A stretch of DNA of 64,000 nucleotides from Halobacillus shinanisalinarum (GCF_022919835.1 NZ_CP095074.1:4070001-4134000), one strand, 5' to 3'; shown: positions 1 through 8,465, numbered from the stretch's first letter. The notes: generated by a model not told the origin, from the sequence alone. Made by a program: numbers and translations.

Positions 1-126
1 TGGGTTGGGACGCTGCTTTTCTTGTTCATAGGTGGTAATAAAGGCATCAGGATTTGTTAAAAGGGCTTCTAAACGTAATTCGCGATAACTGTCGGCGTCC
101 TTACGTTCTAATTGACGAATGATCAT
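1..126 (-). CDS. GNAT-family N-acetyltransferase, N-terminal part (cut by window edge)
   Basis: Only the first 42 residues are inside the window, starting MIIRQLERKDADSYRELRLEAL. This opening (a beta strand, then a D-A-x-x-Y-R-x-L-R-L-E-A helix and a P-x-A-F segment) is typical of GNAT acetyltransferases that transfer acetyl groups from acetyl-CoA to small amines or proteins. The ATG at 126 follows a strong GGAGGA ribosome site at normal spacing. The acetyl-CoA loop lies outside the window, so the substrate cannot be judged. It is divergent from maa. Confidence 0.7.
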   Translation of the reverse strand, partial: MIIRQLERKDADSYRELRLEALLTNPDAFITTYEQEKQRPNP

Positions 127-219
127 ATATGGATTCCTCCTCTAATTTTAATAAGGGTAGCGAACATTTATGGTAAAGTAAAGAGGAGAGTGAACTTTTT
201 ATATTAAGAAGGTGAGTCG

Positions 220-774
220 ATGACGGAAAAGGAAAAAATGATAGAGGGAAAACTATATAAATCTTGGGATGACGAGCTCGTCTTTGATCGGACACGGGCC
301 AGACAAATTCTCCATTCATTTAATCAATCAAAGGTAACAGAAGCCCACAATAGGGATCAGTTGCTCCAAAGCTTACTAGGAAGTGCAGGTGACGAGGCGG
401 CCATTGAACCTGCTTTTCAATGTGATTATGGTTACAATATTCATGTAGGGGACCAGTTCTTTGCGAATTTTAATTGTGTATTTCTTGATGTTTGCAAGAT
501 AAAGATTGGAAATAGAGTAATGATGGGGCCTAATGTACAAATCTATACAGCCACACATCCGATGGACAGAGAGACACGGGCAAGCGGACTCGAATATGGA
601 AAGCCTGTTTATATTGGGGACGATGTGTGGGTTGGTGGCAGTGCTGTCATTAATCCTGGGGTAACGATAGGAAATAATGTAGTCATTGGCTCTGGAGCTG
701 TTGTTACAAAAGATGTACCAGCAAATGTCTTTGTTGGAGGAAATCCTGCGAAATTTATAAAAACAGTCGATTAA
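220..774 (+). CDS. maa: maltose O-acetyltransferase-like hexapeptide acetyltransferase
   Basis: This 184-residue protein belongs to the LacA/Maa/NodL sugar O-acetyltransferase family, cytoplasmic enzymes that move acetyl from acetyl-CoA to the 6-OH of sugars. Residues 1-60 form the Maa N-terminal helical cap (E-x-x-K-M-I-x-G-K-L-Y). The rest is a left-handed beta helix built of hexapeptide repeats ([11 protein letters not shown], then [10 protein letters not shown]). TATHPMD carries the catalytic histidine, and the end GGNPAKFIK is a family hallmark. The length matches the family. The ATG follows AAGGTGAG. Physiological substrate is unknown; maltose is only the family name. Confidence 0.9.
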   Translation: MTEKEKMIEGKLYKSWDDELVFDRTRARQILHSFNQSKVTEAHNRDQLLQSLLGSAGDEAAIEPAFQCDYGYNIHVGDQFFANFNCVFLDVCKIKIGNRVMMGPNVQIYTATHPMDRETRASGLEYGKPVYIGDDVWVGGSAVINPGVTIGNNVVIGSGAVVTKDVPANVFVGGNPAKFIKTVD

Positions 775-866
775 GTTGCAATGGTAGTCGAAGTGATTTT
801 TTTCAGTTATCATACTTAAAGGTGAACGCATATATGTAAGAAGAATAGGAGAAAGGGTTTGGAGCT

Positions 867-1622
867 ATGATTAAAAGAAAAAGTAAACGTGAAATAGAAC
901 GGATGCACGAAGCAGGTAAGCTGTTGGCTAATGTACACAAGGAGCTTCGCGACTTTATCAAGCCAGGCATAACGACTATGGAGATCGAGAGGTTCGTTGA
1001 GCGCTATTTAGAGAAGCATGGAGCAACCGGTGAGCAAAAAGGATATCAAGGCTATGAATTTACAACATGTGCCTCCATCAACGATGAAATTTGTCATGGA
1101 TTTCCTAGAGAGGAAAAGCTTCAAGAAGGAGACATTGTTACGGTTGATATGGTTGTCAATTTAAATGGCTTTTTAGCTGACTCTGCTTGGACCCACCCAG
1201 TTGGCAAGATTAGTGAAGAGACGGAGAGGCTGCTTGATGTAACAAAGACATCACTTTATAAGGCCATTGAAAAAGCTCAGGTTGGTAATCGTATTGGTGA
1301 TTTAGGTCATGCGATTCAATCGTATGCTGAAGGAGAAGGTTATTCTGTCGTCCGCGACTTTACAGGACATGGGATTGGTGAAACGATACATGAGGACCCT
1401 TACATCCCCCATTTTGGAGAGGCTGGAAAAGGTGCTCGCCTAAAAGATGGGATGGTTATTACTATTGAACCGATGATTAACATCGGTACGTATCAAAATA
1501 AGATGGATCAGAATAACTGGACAGCACGTACATTAGATGGTTCTCTTTCCGCTCAATATGAGCATACAATCGCGATTACTAAAGAAGGACCGTTCATTTT
1601 AACGGATCAGGACAAAAAGTAA
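867..1622 (+). CDS. map: type I methionine aminopeptidase
   Basis: This 251-residue enzyme removes the initiator methionine from nascent proteins. All five metal ligands of the pita-bread fold are visible: D94 and D105 (VDMVV and ADSAWT), H168 (FTGHGIG), E201 (TIEPM) and E232 (YEHTI). H77 lies in ICHGFP and H175 in TIHEDP. The version with LADSAWT after the first Asp resembles the extra, stand-alone MetAP of Bacillus species rather than the copy in the ribosomal-protein cluster, so this genome probably has another map gene. The gene is followed by a bidirectional terminator shared with the csp gene. Confidence 0.93.
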   Translation: MIKRKSKREIERMHEAGKLLANVHKELRDFIKPGITTMEIERFVERYLEKHGATGEQKGYQGYEFTTCASINDEICHGFPREEKLQEGDIVTVDMVVNLNGFLADSAWTHPVGKISEETERLLDVTKTSLYKAIEKAQVGNRIGDLGHAIQSYAEGEGYSVVRDFTGHGIGETIHEDPYIPHFGEAGKGARLKDGMVITIEPMINIGTYQNKMDQNNWTARTLDGSLSAQYEHTIAITKEGPFILTDQDKK

Positions 1623-1628
1623 GAAACA

Positions 1629-1658
1629 AAAAAAAGCTCCCAATTCGGGAGCTTTTTA
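1629..1658. terminator. bidirectional Rho-independent terminator, map / csp
   Basis: AAAAAGCTCCC, loop AATTC, GGGAGCTTTTT: a perfect stem with A/T tracts on both sides. It sits between the convergent stop codons of map and the first csp gene. Confidence 0.9.
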
Positions 1659-1659
1659 T

Positions 1660-1860
1660 TTATGCTTTTTGAACGTTAGCAGCTTGTGGTCCGCGCTGAC
1701 CTTCTTGAATTTCGAAGTTTACAACTTGACCTTCTTCAAGAGACTTGAAACCTTCTTCTTGAATAGCAGAGAAGTGAACGAATACGTCGTCTTGACCTTC
1801 TACTTCGATGAAACCGAAACCTTTTTCTGCATTAAACCATTTAACTGTACCTTCAACCAT
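1660..1860 (-). CDS. csp: cold-shock protein, copy 1
   Basis: This 66-residue CspA/CspB-type OB-fold protein binds single-stranded RNA and DNA and acts as an RNA chaperone. RNP1 (KGFGFI) and RNP2 (VFVHF) are intact, and [14 protein letters not shown] is the usual opening. The start at 1860 is chosen because GGAGGTATTTTTC precedes it; an upstream in-frame ATG at 1893 lies inside the leader hairpin. The protein is identical to the copy at 2100-2300, which lies 240 bp upstream in the same orientation. Each copy has its own leader, promoter and terminator. Confidence 0.95.
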   Translation of the reverse strand: MVEGTVKWFNAEKGFGFIEVEGQDDVFVHFSAIQEEGFKSLEEGQVVNFEIQEGQRGPQAANVQKA

Positions 1861-1997
1861 GAAAAATACCTCCTGCGTGGATCTCTTATCCACATTGTAT
1901 TACTATTCTTGCTCTTTCACAATCAAGACGAAAATTACTATGAAGCAACTTCTGTTCTATAAATCGTTTCCGAACAACAATAACTGCTATAAGTATA
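1861..1997 (-). promoter_or_regulatory. csp copy 1 promoter and structured leader
   Basis: An extended -10 (TG-T-TATACT, 1992-1997 on the minus strand) implies a leader of about 125 nt. Just before the Shine-Dalgarno lies the hairpin GTGGAT-AAGAG-ATCCAC, followed directly by GCAGGAGGT. Long structured leaders are typical of cold-shock mRNAs. The -35 is weak. Confidence 0.6.
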
Positions 1998-2057
1998 ACA
2001 AATGAGCAAAACAAATGATACTCATAATAGAAATTAATTGAAATTAAGGATGAGAAT

Positions 2058-2090
2058 AAAAAAGACTCCCAAGAAGGGAGTCTTTTTTTA
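2058..2090 (-). terminator. Rho-independent terminator of csp copy 2
   Basis: AAAAAAGACTCCC, loop AAGAA, GGGAGTCTTTTTTT, immediately downstream of the second csp gene. Confidence 0.88.
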
Positions 2091-2099
2091 AAAGCTAGC

Positions 2100-2300
2100 T
2101 TACGCTTTTTGAACGTTAGCAGCTTGTGGTCCGCGCTGACCTTCTTGAATTTCGAAGTTTACAACTTGACCTTCTTCAAGAGATTTGAAACCTTCTTCTT
2201 GAATAGCAGAGAAGTGAACGAATACGTCGTCTTGACCTTCTACCTCGATAAAACCGAAACCTTTTTCTGCATTAAACCATTTAACTGTACCTTCAACCAT
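2100..2300 (-). CDS. csp: cold-shock protein, copy 2
   Basis: This 66-residue cold-shock protein is identical in amino-acid sequence to the copy at 1660-1860 and differs at only a few silent bases. KGFGFI and VFVHF RNA-binding motifs are present. GGAGGTATTCTTC precedes the ATG at 2300. Because even synonymous sites and much of the leader are shared, the pair looks like a recent tandem duplication or one kept uniform by gene conversion. Confidence 0.95.
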   Translation of the reverse strand: MVEGTVKWFNAEKGFGFIEVEGQDDVFVHFSAIQEEGFKSLEEGQVVNFEIQEGQRGPQAANVQKA

Positions 2301-2435
2301 GAAGAATACCTCCTGCGTGGATTAAATCCACATTGTATTACTATTCTTGCTCTTCATATTCAATCAAGACGTATCGTTATGACGCATCTTCTCTGTTATG
2401 AATCATATCGAACAACAATAATTAATTTTATTATA
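2301..2435 (-). promoter_or_regulatory. csp copy 2 promoter and structured leader
   Basis: An extended -10 TG-T-TATAAT sits at 2430-2435 (minus strand), giving a leader of about 122 nt. The SD-adjacent hairpin here is GTGGAT-TTA-ATCCAC, with the same stem as copy 1 and a different loop. Confidence 0.6.
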
Positions 2436-2488
2436 ACAGATGGTCTCAAAAAAGGAAAGTCTCTTTCAAAACTTTTTTTCTAAGCTGA

Positions 2489-3340
2489 TTAAGGCTTGGC
2501 AAAATAGGCAGTGTCAAGAACGTTATAGAGGGTTTGTTCTAAAAGCGCAGTGACTTCTTCTTCAGGAATGGCGGCAAGCTCACTGAGTGCTCTTCCTTTA
2601 TCAAGTAAATGTTTCACAGTTACCCACCCTACGAAAATGGCTTCATTAAAGAAACCTGATGCCCCCCGTCCTTTTGTAAATGAGTATAGAGCCTCGTAAT
2701 CATTTCGTTTAATATGGGGAAGTAAATTTATCATAATTCGATTTGGTTCTTGATTGCAGACATTCATCCAAGAATAGGATGGTGCTGAAAGAGCAAAGGA
2801 AGTATTAACCTTCTCAGCCGTGTGTAAGGCAATCCCTTCTTGTAATGTAATGTGGGCAACACTTTTAGCGAATGGAGAGGAATCCCCTAATTTAAGACAA
2901 TAGACGGCACGTGCTAATTCTTTGGCAAGATCTAGTTGTCTTAAGTCTTTTTCAATTGGGTAATACAGAGTGATATGGTCCAATTCGTCTGTCTGAAGAA
3001 ATGGATCTGATTCGAAATTTCCTACGAAAAACACAATGGACATGTGTACAGGTGGGAAATAATTTAATTCTTCCTTAACGGCCGTAAGCATGGTTGAGAT
3101 TTCTTCGGCATTCGGCTCAAAATGTTCGATACGATCAACGGCAAAGGCGTATTGTGGAAAGGCATGATCGAGCATGTCCCTAGTCAACTGGTCATCGTGG
3201 TTTCCTAATTGAGTTACTGAAAAGCCGTACAGTTGCCTCCATAATTCAAATCGTTCATCAGGATCTGCCTTTGATGTAATGGCCTGATTGTAGAAGGCTA
3301 AAAACTCATCTTTTAAATGGGTTATCTTGATGTTATCCAC
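2489..3340 (-). CDS. conserved hypothetical protein, 283 aa
   Basis: I do not recognise this protein with confidence. It is soluble, with no signal peptide or membrane segment. The middle contains AHITLQEGIALH (about residues 172-183), where helix and histidine spacing recall degenerate zincin-like proteins, but no HExxH is present, so peptidase activity should not be assumed. It lies 19 bp downstream of an alpha/beta hydrolase on the same strand, suggesting a two-gene unit. The ATG at 3340 follows AAGGAGGAGAAAAGTGG. Confidence 0.6.
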   Translation of the reverse strand: MDNIKITHLKDEFLAFYNQAITSKADPDERFELWRQLYGFSVTQLGNHDDQLTRDMLDHAFPQYAFAVDRIEHFEPNAEEISTMLTAVKEELNYFPPVHMSIVFFVGNFESDPFLQTDELDHITLYYPIEKDLRQLDLAKELARAVYCLKLGDSSPFAKSVAHITLQEGIALHTAEKVNTSFALSAPSYSWMNVCNQEPNRIMINLLPHIKRNDYEALYSFTKGRGASGFFNEAIFVGWVTVKHLLDKGRALSELAAIPEEEVTALLEQTLYNVLDTAYFAKP

Positions 3341-3359
3341 TTTTCTCCTCCTTTATTTT

Positions 3360-4193
3360 TCATTGTTTGAGAAATTCTAATCGTTTGTTCCACACATTTT
3401 GGGCACTTCGACCAATCCAAATTAAATGACTATCTGACTTCACATCATAAATTTCACACGATGGGACAGTTGATTGAAGCAGAAGGGCTTGTGAATAGGG
3501 AACGCTTTTGTCCTTATGTGAGTACATCCCAAGTACAGGTGCTTGAATTTTACTCATGTCAGGTATGCCTTGATTGATATCAAGTGAAAATCCTTTTCCT
3601 GATTGAGCCGTAGCCAGCATATCAAATATAAATCTACGATCGTTTGGTGAAAGCTGATCATAGAAGTTCTCCACATTTTCTGTAGTCAGTGCCCCAAGCA
3701 TTTGTTTTATGACCATATCTGGCATAACTCTTAATAATGTTTTAACACTCCTCCAAAAGACCCTCTCACTAGGACCAAACAACATTTTTGCCTGTCTTTT
3801 AGAGCCAGCCTCCCAAGGTGCTGTTACAGCAGATTCCATAATTAGCTTTTCTACTCTTTCGGGGTGGTGAACGGCTAATGCGATCCCAGTTGGACCAGCT
3901 GCCGAAACGGCAATGACGGACACTTTATTTATCCCTAAATGATTTAAGACTTCTATAACAGTATCTGCAAATACCTCAGTACTTGGTCCTGTAGATCTGT
4001 CTGTTTTATCATAGCCAGGCCGTGAGATCGTTAATAACGAATAGCCTTCATAGATTAAACTGCTATGGGATAAATCAGTATCTCTTGTACAATGTCCACC
4101 TTTGAAAAGAAGGATGGTTGGGCCGTTACCCTCGTATGAATACTCTACGATTCCTTTTGCTGTATCTAATAATGTGGCGGCCACGTGTTTCAT
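3360..4193 (-). CDS. alpha/beta hydrolase
   Basis: This 277-residue protein has the alpha/beta hydrolase fold. The oxyanion-side segment is FKGGHCTRD, the nucleophile elbow is AVSAAGPTG (Ser near residue 97), the acid is probably the Asp in SHKDKSVP, and the His lies in SDSHLIWIG. The second elbow residue departs slightly from G-x-S-x-G. Substrate is unknown; an esterase or peptidase-like role is possible. A GTG at 4184 has better spacing to AAAGGG than the ATG at 4193, so the start may be 3 codons later. Confidence 0.8.
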   Translation of the reverse strand: MKHVAATLLDTAKGIVEYSYEGNGPTILLFKGGHCTRDTDLSHSSLIYEGYSLLTISRPGYDKTDRSTGPSTEVFADTVIEVLNHLGINKVSVIAVSAAGPTGIALAVHHPERVEKLIMESAVTAPWEAGSKRQAKMLFGPSERVFWRSVKTLLRVMPDMVIKQMLGALTTENVENFYDQLSPNDRRFIFDMLATAQSGKGFSLDINQGIPDMSKIQAPVLGMYSHKDKSVPYSQALLLQSTVPSCEIYDVKSDSHLIWIGRSAQNVWNKRLEFLKQ

Positions 4194-4281
4194 CCCTTTC
4201 TTAACTTTTTTCTTACCCTAAATATAAGCTATAATGGAATAAAATGAAACATCAGAGGATTCTGAAAAAAGGAGTGGTCGT

Positions 4282-5049
4282 ATTCGAATTGTGTCGATTT
4301 GTCCTAGTAACACTGAAATTGTCGCGTATTTAGGGAAAGAAGAAATGTTGGTTGGTGTCGACAATTATTCTGATTTTCCCAAACAAGTGAACCAGTTACC
4401 TAAGCTTGGTCCGGATTTATCAATTGATATCGATAAGGTAGCAGCATTAAAACCAGATCTTGTTCTTGCCTCGTTGAGCGTCCCTGGAATGGAGAAGAAT
4501 ATTGAGGGCTTGGATGAGCATAACCTGCCTTACATTATTCTAGATCCCGGTACTCTTGAAGAAATTGCTGCAGATATAGAAAAAGTGGGTGCGGCCTTAG
4601 GTTTGACGGAGTTAGGCAAAGAGAAGGCGAACGAGTTCTTAACTGAAATTGAAACCTATCGCCAGCGAAGTGCAAATGTAGTAGAGAAGCCAAGCCTGTA
4701 TTGGGAGTGGTGGCCCAAACCGATTTTTACACCTGGTAAAGGGAACTGGTTAACTGAAATAAGCGAGTTAGCCGGCGGGGTAAATCTCTATGCTGGGGAG
4801 CCGGAAGCAAGTGTCCAGACTGATTGGGATGATGTTAGAGAAAGAGATCCAGATCAAATTTGTATGGTGTGGGTCGGGGTAAAAGAAGAAAAAATGAATC
4901 CGGATCTTTTAAAGAAAAGACCCGGATGGTTAGACATGAAAGCCATCAAAGAAGATAGAATCCATGTGCTTGAGGAATCATTGTATTGTAGACCCAGCCC
5001 AAGATTGCTTGAAGGCTTGAGAAAGTTATACACGGTACTTAAAACTTAA
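4282..5049 (+). CDS. cobalamin/iron-chelate binding protein-like (BtuF family), probable ATT start
   Basis: The protein matches the periplasmic-binding-protein-like BtuF family: RIVSICPSNTEIVAYLG at the N-terminus, a KVAALKPDLVLASL segment and a C-terminal W-x-x-M-x-A-x-K-E-D-R-I-H. It has no signal peptide, as in the cytoplasmic members of the family. The family normally begins M-R-I-V-S. Here the codon at the M position is ATT (4282), 7 nt after GGAG, while the first GTG (4291) is 16 nt away. I therefore extend it to 4282 (255 aa). The role, possibly a corrinoid- or metal-linked sensor, is inferred. Confidence 0.75.
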   Translation: MRIVSICPSNTEIVAYLGKEEMLVGVDNYSDFPKQVNQLPKLGPDLSIDIDKVAALKPDLVLASLSVPGMEKNIEGLDEHNLPYIILDPGTLEEIAADIEKVGAALGLTELGKEKANEFLTEIETYRQRSANVVEKPSLYWEWWPKPIFTPGKGNWLTEISELAGGVNLYAGEPEASVQTDWDDVRERDPDQICMVWVGVKEEKMNPDLLKKRPGWLDMKAIKEDRIHVLEESLYCRPSPRLLEGLRKLYTVLKT

Positions 5050-5061
5050 ACGTTGAAGAAT

Positions 5062-5892
5062 TTAGTGCGGCTTGTCTTGGTGAACAGGGATAGCATAGTC
5101 TTTAAAATTCATGGCTAACTGTGTGAGCTGTTCCTGCATGAGCTCCCCTTCCATAGGGAGCCCATGCCCAGAGAGAATCGTCTTAGGATTCAGGCGGGCA
5201 ATTTTTTTAGCAGACTGCTCAGCTGCATGCCAATCGTGGGTGAAATAGGCTGGAGGCCCATGAATGTGTTGGCTTTGAATAAAAACAGCCATGCTCGATT
5301 CTTGTTTTACCGTAATGACAGCATCGCCTGCGACTAATGTGCGGTCATGGTCACGAAATAGCGATACATGACCGGGAGTATGCCCAGGTGTGTGGACAAT
5401 CCGCCATTCTTTTAAATGGGGAACAGATCCATCTTTAGGTAACGGTTGAACCCATTTACTTAAATTGATTGGGTCTCTTGGGAAAAAGGGTGATAGCAGT
5501 GAAAACATACCCCCACCTATAGCTGAATTGGCAACAGGATACGATTTTTCTCCCGTAATAAAGGGCATTTCAAGCGGATGAGCATAAATAGGAACATTCC
5601 AATGTTTGGCTAATTCCTTTGCTGATCCAATATGATCAAAATGTCCATGAGTAAGAATAATCGCTTTAGGAGGATGTGTTCCAAATCGTTTTTCAGCGGC
5701 TTCAATTATCCGTTTAGAGTAATGATTCACACCGCAATCGATTAACACCCAGTTTTCCGTATCTTTTTTACCGATAAAAATAACATTCGCGATTAATGTT
5801 CTATAAAAGGCTAAATCATCTAAGACTTGTTCAGCCTCTGCATGGGCCATGTGCCAGCCATCGTCCATCAAAGGCTGCTGTTCTTTATCCAT
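5062..5892 (-). CDS. MBL-fold metallo-hydrolase
   Basis: This 276-residue protein of the metallo-beta-lactamase superfamily has the metal-binding THGHFDH (residues 81-87), then HTPGHTPGH, the Asp of VAGDAV, and a final SGHGLP. Members include glyoxalase II, lactonases and other thioester or phosphodiester hydrolases, and substrate cannot be set from sequence. The ATG at 5892 is 8 nt from GGAG. A GTG two codons upstream is too close to the SD. It converges on the BtuF-like gene. Confidence 0.88.
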   Translation of the reverse strand: MDKEQQPLMDDGWHMAHAEAEQVLDDLAFYRTLIANVIFIGKKDTENWVLIDCGVNHYSKRIIEAAEKRFGTHPPKAIILTHGHFDHIGSAKELAKHWNVPIYAHPLEMPFITGEKSYPVANSAIGGGMFSLLSPFFPRDPINLSKWVQPLPKDGSVPHLKEWRIVHTPGHTPGHVSLFRDHDRTLVAGDAVITVKQESSMAVFIQSQHIHGPPAYFTHDWHAAEQSAKKIARLNPKTILSGHGLPMEGELMQEQLTQLAMNFKDYAIPVHQDKPH

Positions 5893-5965
5893 AAACACCG
5901 CTCCTTTTTTTATAGTTTGTTTTTACTTGAGCGGTTCTATTCATATCAAGGTTTGGAATGGGAGG

Positions 5966-6091
5966 GATAGTGTCTAGCTGCGAGGGTCAGACTTTCGCGA
6001 CATAAGCAGTTCACTTCCGTGAAGAAAAATCACTTCACTGCAGTGCTCTGCTTATGCGTTTCAGGTCTAACCGACCCTCTACGCTTTTCTA
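5966..6091. repeat. long imperfect inverted repeat, intergenic
   Basis: GAGGGTCAGAC ... ATAAGCAG pairs with CTGCTTAT ... GTCTAACCGACCCTC, with an inner CACTTC/GAAG-type hairpin. The whole folds into one arm of about 120 nt. It begins with TGTCTAGCT, which I associate with widespread Bacillaceae intergenic repeats, from memory only. It ends a few bases before the next start codon. Confidence 0.7.
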
Positions 6092-6094
6092 CGT

Positions 6095-6613
6095 ATGAGA
6101 ATTAGAAAGGCAAACCATGGTGATGCAGCAGCGATTGCTAAAATAAGTGTGGATACATGGAGAGCTACTTATAAGGGAATCGTTTCACAGGCGTTTTTGG
6201 ATCAGATGTCCTATCAAGAACGAACGAATAAATGGAAACAGAAGCTAATCGACCCAAAGATGTTCAGCTATATAGCGGAAACGGAAAAAGGGGAGGCAGT
6301 GGGATATGCAAATGGCGGAGGGTTAAGAGGAGAGGGGGCAGAAAAGCTAGCGGAATTATATGCGATTTACATTTTACCTAATTACCAGAGGAGCGGATTA
6401 GGGAAGCAGCTGCTCAAACCGGTTGTACAAACATGTGTCGATCATTCATTTGAGCAGATGGTTGTATGGGTGCTTGAAGGAAACAAGGCAGTTTTATTTT
6501 ACAAGGCTCTCGGTGCTGAAAAATATGATCAAGATACGATAGAACTTGCTGGTGAAACGTTGAATTTATTTGGATATAGGTTTAAAGACCTCAAGGCTTT
6601 ACTAGACAGTTAA
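6095..6613 (+). CDS. GNAT-family N-acetyltransferase
   Basis: This 172-residue GNAT enzyme starts MRIRKANHGDAAAIAKI. The acetyl-CoA binding loop is IYILPNYQRSGLGKQLL (Q/R-x-x-G-x-G/L). The late V-L-E-G-N-K-A-V-x-F-Y motif completes the fold. Substrate is unknown. Unusually, no Shine-Dalgarno is visible: the 20 bases before the ATG are the right end of the inverted repeat. The gene may be poorly translated or depend on the repeat for expression. Confidence 0.85.
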   Translation: MRIRKANHGDAAAIAKISVDTWRATYKGIVSQAFLDQMSYQERTNKWKQKLIDPKMFSYIAETEKGEAVGYANGGGLRGEGAEKLAELYAIYILPNYQRSGLGKQLLKPVVQTCVDHSFEQMVVWVLEGNKAVLFYKALGAEKYDQDTIELAGETLNLFGYRFKDLKALLDS

Positions 6614-6623
6614 CATAAACAAA

Positions 6624-6650
6624 AGCAGACCACTAATGCGGTCTGTTTGG
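6624..6650. terminator. terminator between convergent GNAT and nhaC genes
   Basis: AAAAGCAGACC, loop ACTAATGC, GGTCTGTTT. Short stem with A/T flanks, usable in either direction. Confidence 0.65.
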
Positions 6651-8060
6651 TTAATTGATATTTTTCAAGGAAGACTTGTTCTCAGCTGATTTGGGGGTTA
6701 ACGTTTTTCCAGTGATTCCAAATAAAATCGTTAGGATAGGAGAGAGCAAGCAGAAAAAGGCAAATGGAAGATACTCAATGACCGGTACACCCAGAACCCC
6801 TGATAGGAAAACGCCGCAAACACTCCATGGAACGAGCGGATTGATAACTGTTCCTGCATCCTCAAGTGTTCTCGACAAGTTTTTTCTAGCTAACTGTGCC
6901 TTTTCATACATATCCTGATAAGCTTCACCAGTTAATAAGATAGATAAATATTGTTCCCCTACTGCGATGTTGACCCCGATGGCAGTTAGAGCCGTAGAAA
7001 CTATAATGGATCGCGCCGACTGTAGGGAGTGTTGGATACGGTTTAGAATGGCCGGAATCACTCCTGTTACAAAGAAAAGTCCACCTAAAGCCAATGCTAA
7101 GAGCACGAGTGAGACCGTAAATAACATTCCATTCATACCGCCTCTTGTTAATAGCTCATTTACCGCCTGGTTACTCGTTTCGCCTGTGTACCCATTGAAC
7201 CATATTCCCCACAGGTTTCCCCATGGAAGGATGCCTCTGACCCCAGCAATCCCAGTTGCTGTCAGGCTGGTAACCGTGAGTGAAAGAAAGGCAGGGACTT
7301 TAAACAGGGTGAAAATAACAAGAACACCCAACGGAATCCACGAGCTCCAGTGCATCAAATTTGAGGCTATTAATCCATCTTGAAAGGTAGATAATTCTCC
7401 GCCTGACATATTTTGTGAAGGCGACAGAATAGCAAAAAGGATAAAGCTTATGACAAAAGCCGGAATTGTCGTCCATGACATATTTTTAATATGATCAAAT
7501 AAATCTACTTTTACGACAGTAGAGGCCAAGTTTGTTGTATCAGACAACGGGGACATCTTATCACCGAAAAATGCGCCAGATACGACAGATCCTGCCGTGA
7601 TGGCCAGGGAAATATCAGTAGATTGAGCGACACCTATCATCGCTACACCTACTGTTGCGGCAGTTGTAAACGAGCTGCCTAGAGCAATTCCAACCACCGC
7701 TGTTATCGTAAAAGTTATCGCATAGAACCAGGGACCTCCTGCAATAAGAAAGGATGCATCCATGAGCACAGGGATGGTTCCACTGGCCATCCAACTTGAA
7801 ATAAGGATGCCAATGAGAAAAAATAGCAAAACAGCGGCCATTCCTGTTTGCGCTCCTTGAATCATTCCATTTTGCAGCTGGTTAAAGGACATCTTTTTAA
7901 CTAACCCGTATGCAAGCATCACCATAATGCCTAATAGGATTGGTACATGTGGAACACTTTGTAAATGAATAATAAAATAGCTGATCATGCCAATAATTCC
8001 AATGAGTAAGAAGATTGATTCTAGCACCTTAGGCAAGTGCTTCGGTTGTAAATGAAGCAT
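6651..8060 (-). CDS. nhaC: Na+/H+ antiporter, NhaC family
   Basis: This 469-residue membrane protein has about 11-12 hydrophobic segments. GDKMSPLSDTTNLAS near residue 166 is the NhaC signature, and ALGSSFTTAATVG supports it. NhaC-type antiporters export Na+ (or exchange malate/lactate in related MleN proteins) and help pH and salt homeostasis, which fits a halophile. GGAGG precedes the ATG at 8060. A malate-type exchanger cannot be ruled out. Confidence 0.9.
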   Translation of the reverse strand: MLHLQPKHLPKVLESIFLLIGIIGMISYFIIHLQSVPHVPILLGIMVMLAYGLVKKMSFNQLQNGMIQGAQTGMAAVLLFFLIGILISSWMASGTIPVLMDASFLIAGGPWFYAITFTITAVVGIALGSSFTTAATVGVAMIGVAQSTDISLAITAGSVVSGAFFGDKMSPLSDTTNLASTVVKVDLFDHIKNMSWTTIPAFVISFILFAILSPSQNMSGGELSTFQDGLIASNLMHWSSWIPLGVLVIFTLFKVPAFLSLTVTSLTATGIAGVRGILPWGNLWGIWFNGYTGETSNQAVNELLTRGGMNGMLFTVSLVLLALALGGLFFVTGVIPAILNRIQHSLQSARSIIVSTALTAIGVNIAVGEQYLSILLTGEAYQDMYEKAQLARKNLSRTLEDAGTVINPLVPWSVCGVFLSGVLGVPVIEYLPFAFFCLLSPILTILFGITGKTLTPKSAENKSSLKNIN

Positions 8061-8191
8061 TAATGGTTCCTCCTAAAAACTACTCTCGGTGGAGTGGATA
8101 TATATAGTGTGGTTTTTTACTTAAACGCTTTTAAGTGGTGAAGTATATTGATACTATATGCTAGAAGAAAGGATAATGTCAACATATTCAT

Positions 8192-8384
8192 GAATCTGCT
8201 TACTGTAAATGAAAGTCAGCAGGTATTAGGTAAGAATCCTATTTCAGTGATGTCAGAATCGTCGGGAATTTGGACAGAATCTTTTTATATTTGGAACGAA
8301 TCTTATGATTTAAGTTAGAATCTTTCCTCCTTTGGTCAGAATCACTACAGGTTTAATAAGAATCCTCAATTCGGGTCAAGAATT
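8192..8384. repeat. phased 21-nt repeat array, unit (A)GAATC
   Basis: GAATC (last copy GAATT) begins at 8192, 8234, 8256, 8277, 8298, 8318, 8339, 8360 and 8380. Steps are 20-22 nt, with one degenerate unit near 8213. The spacer often ends TTTGG(T/A)C or similar. The array fills the gap between divergent nhaC and azlC. The remaining bases 8061-8191 and 8385-8425 show no gene. Confidence 0.7.
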
Positions 8385-8429
8385 ACAAATCTAAAAAATA
8401 GGTCCCTTTCTTCTTATAACTTAATTGTG

Positions 8430-8435
8430 TATAAT
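8430..8435 (+). promoter_or_regulatory. -10 element of azlCD
   Basis: TATAAT, about 30 bp before the azlC ATG. The -35 at 17 bp (TTTCTT) is poor. Confidence 0.45.
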
Positions 8436-8465
8436 AGTGGAAATTTACAGACAGGGGATAGGACT

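Noticed and set aside
376..831. Minus-strand ORF over maa
   Set aside because: Shadow of the hexapeptide-repeat gene, with no SD and atypical composition.
1669..2483. Plus-strand ORFs across the csp genes
   Set aside because: Antisense shadows of two clear cold-shock genes.
8192..8384. Possible CRISPR array
   Set aside because: The repeat core is only about 5-8 bp, the spacing is 21 bp, and no cas genes are present.
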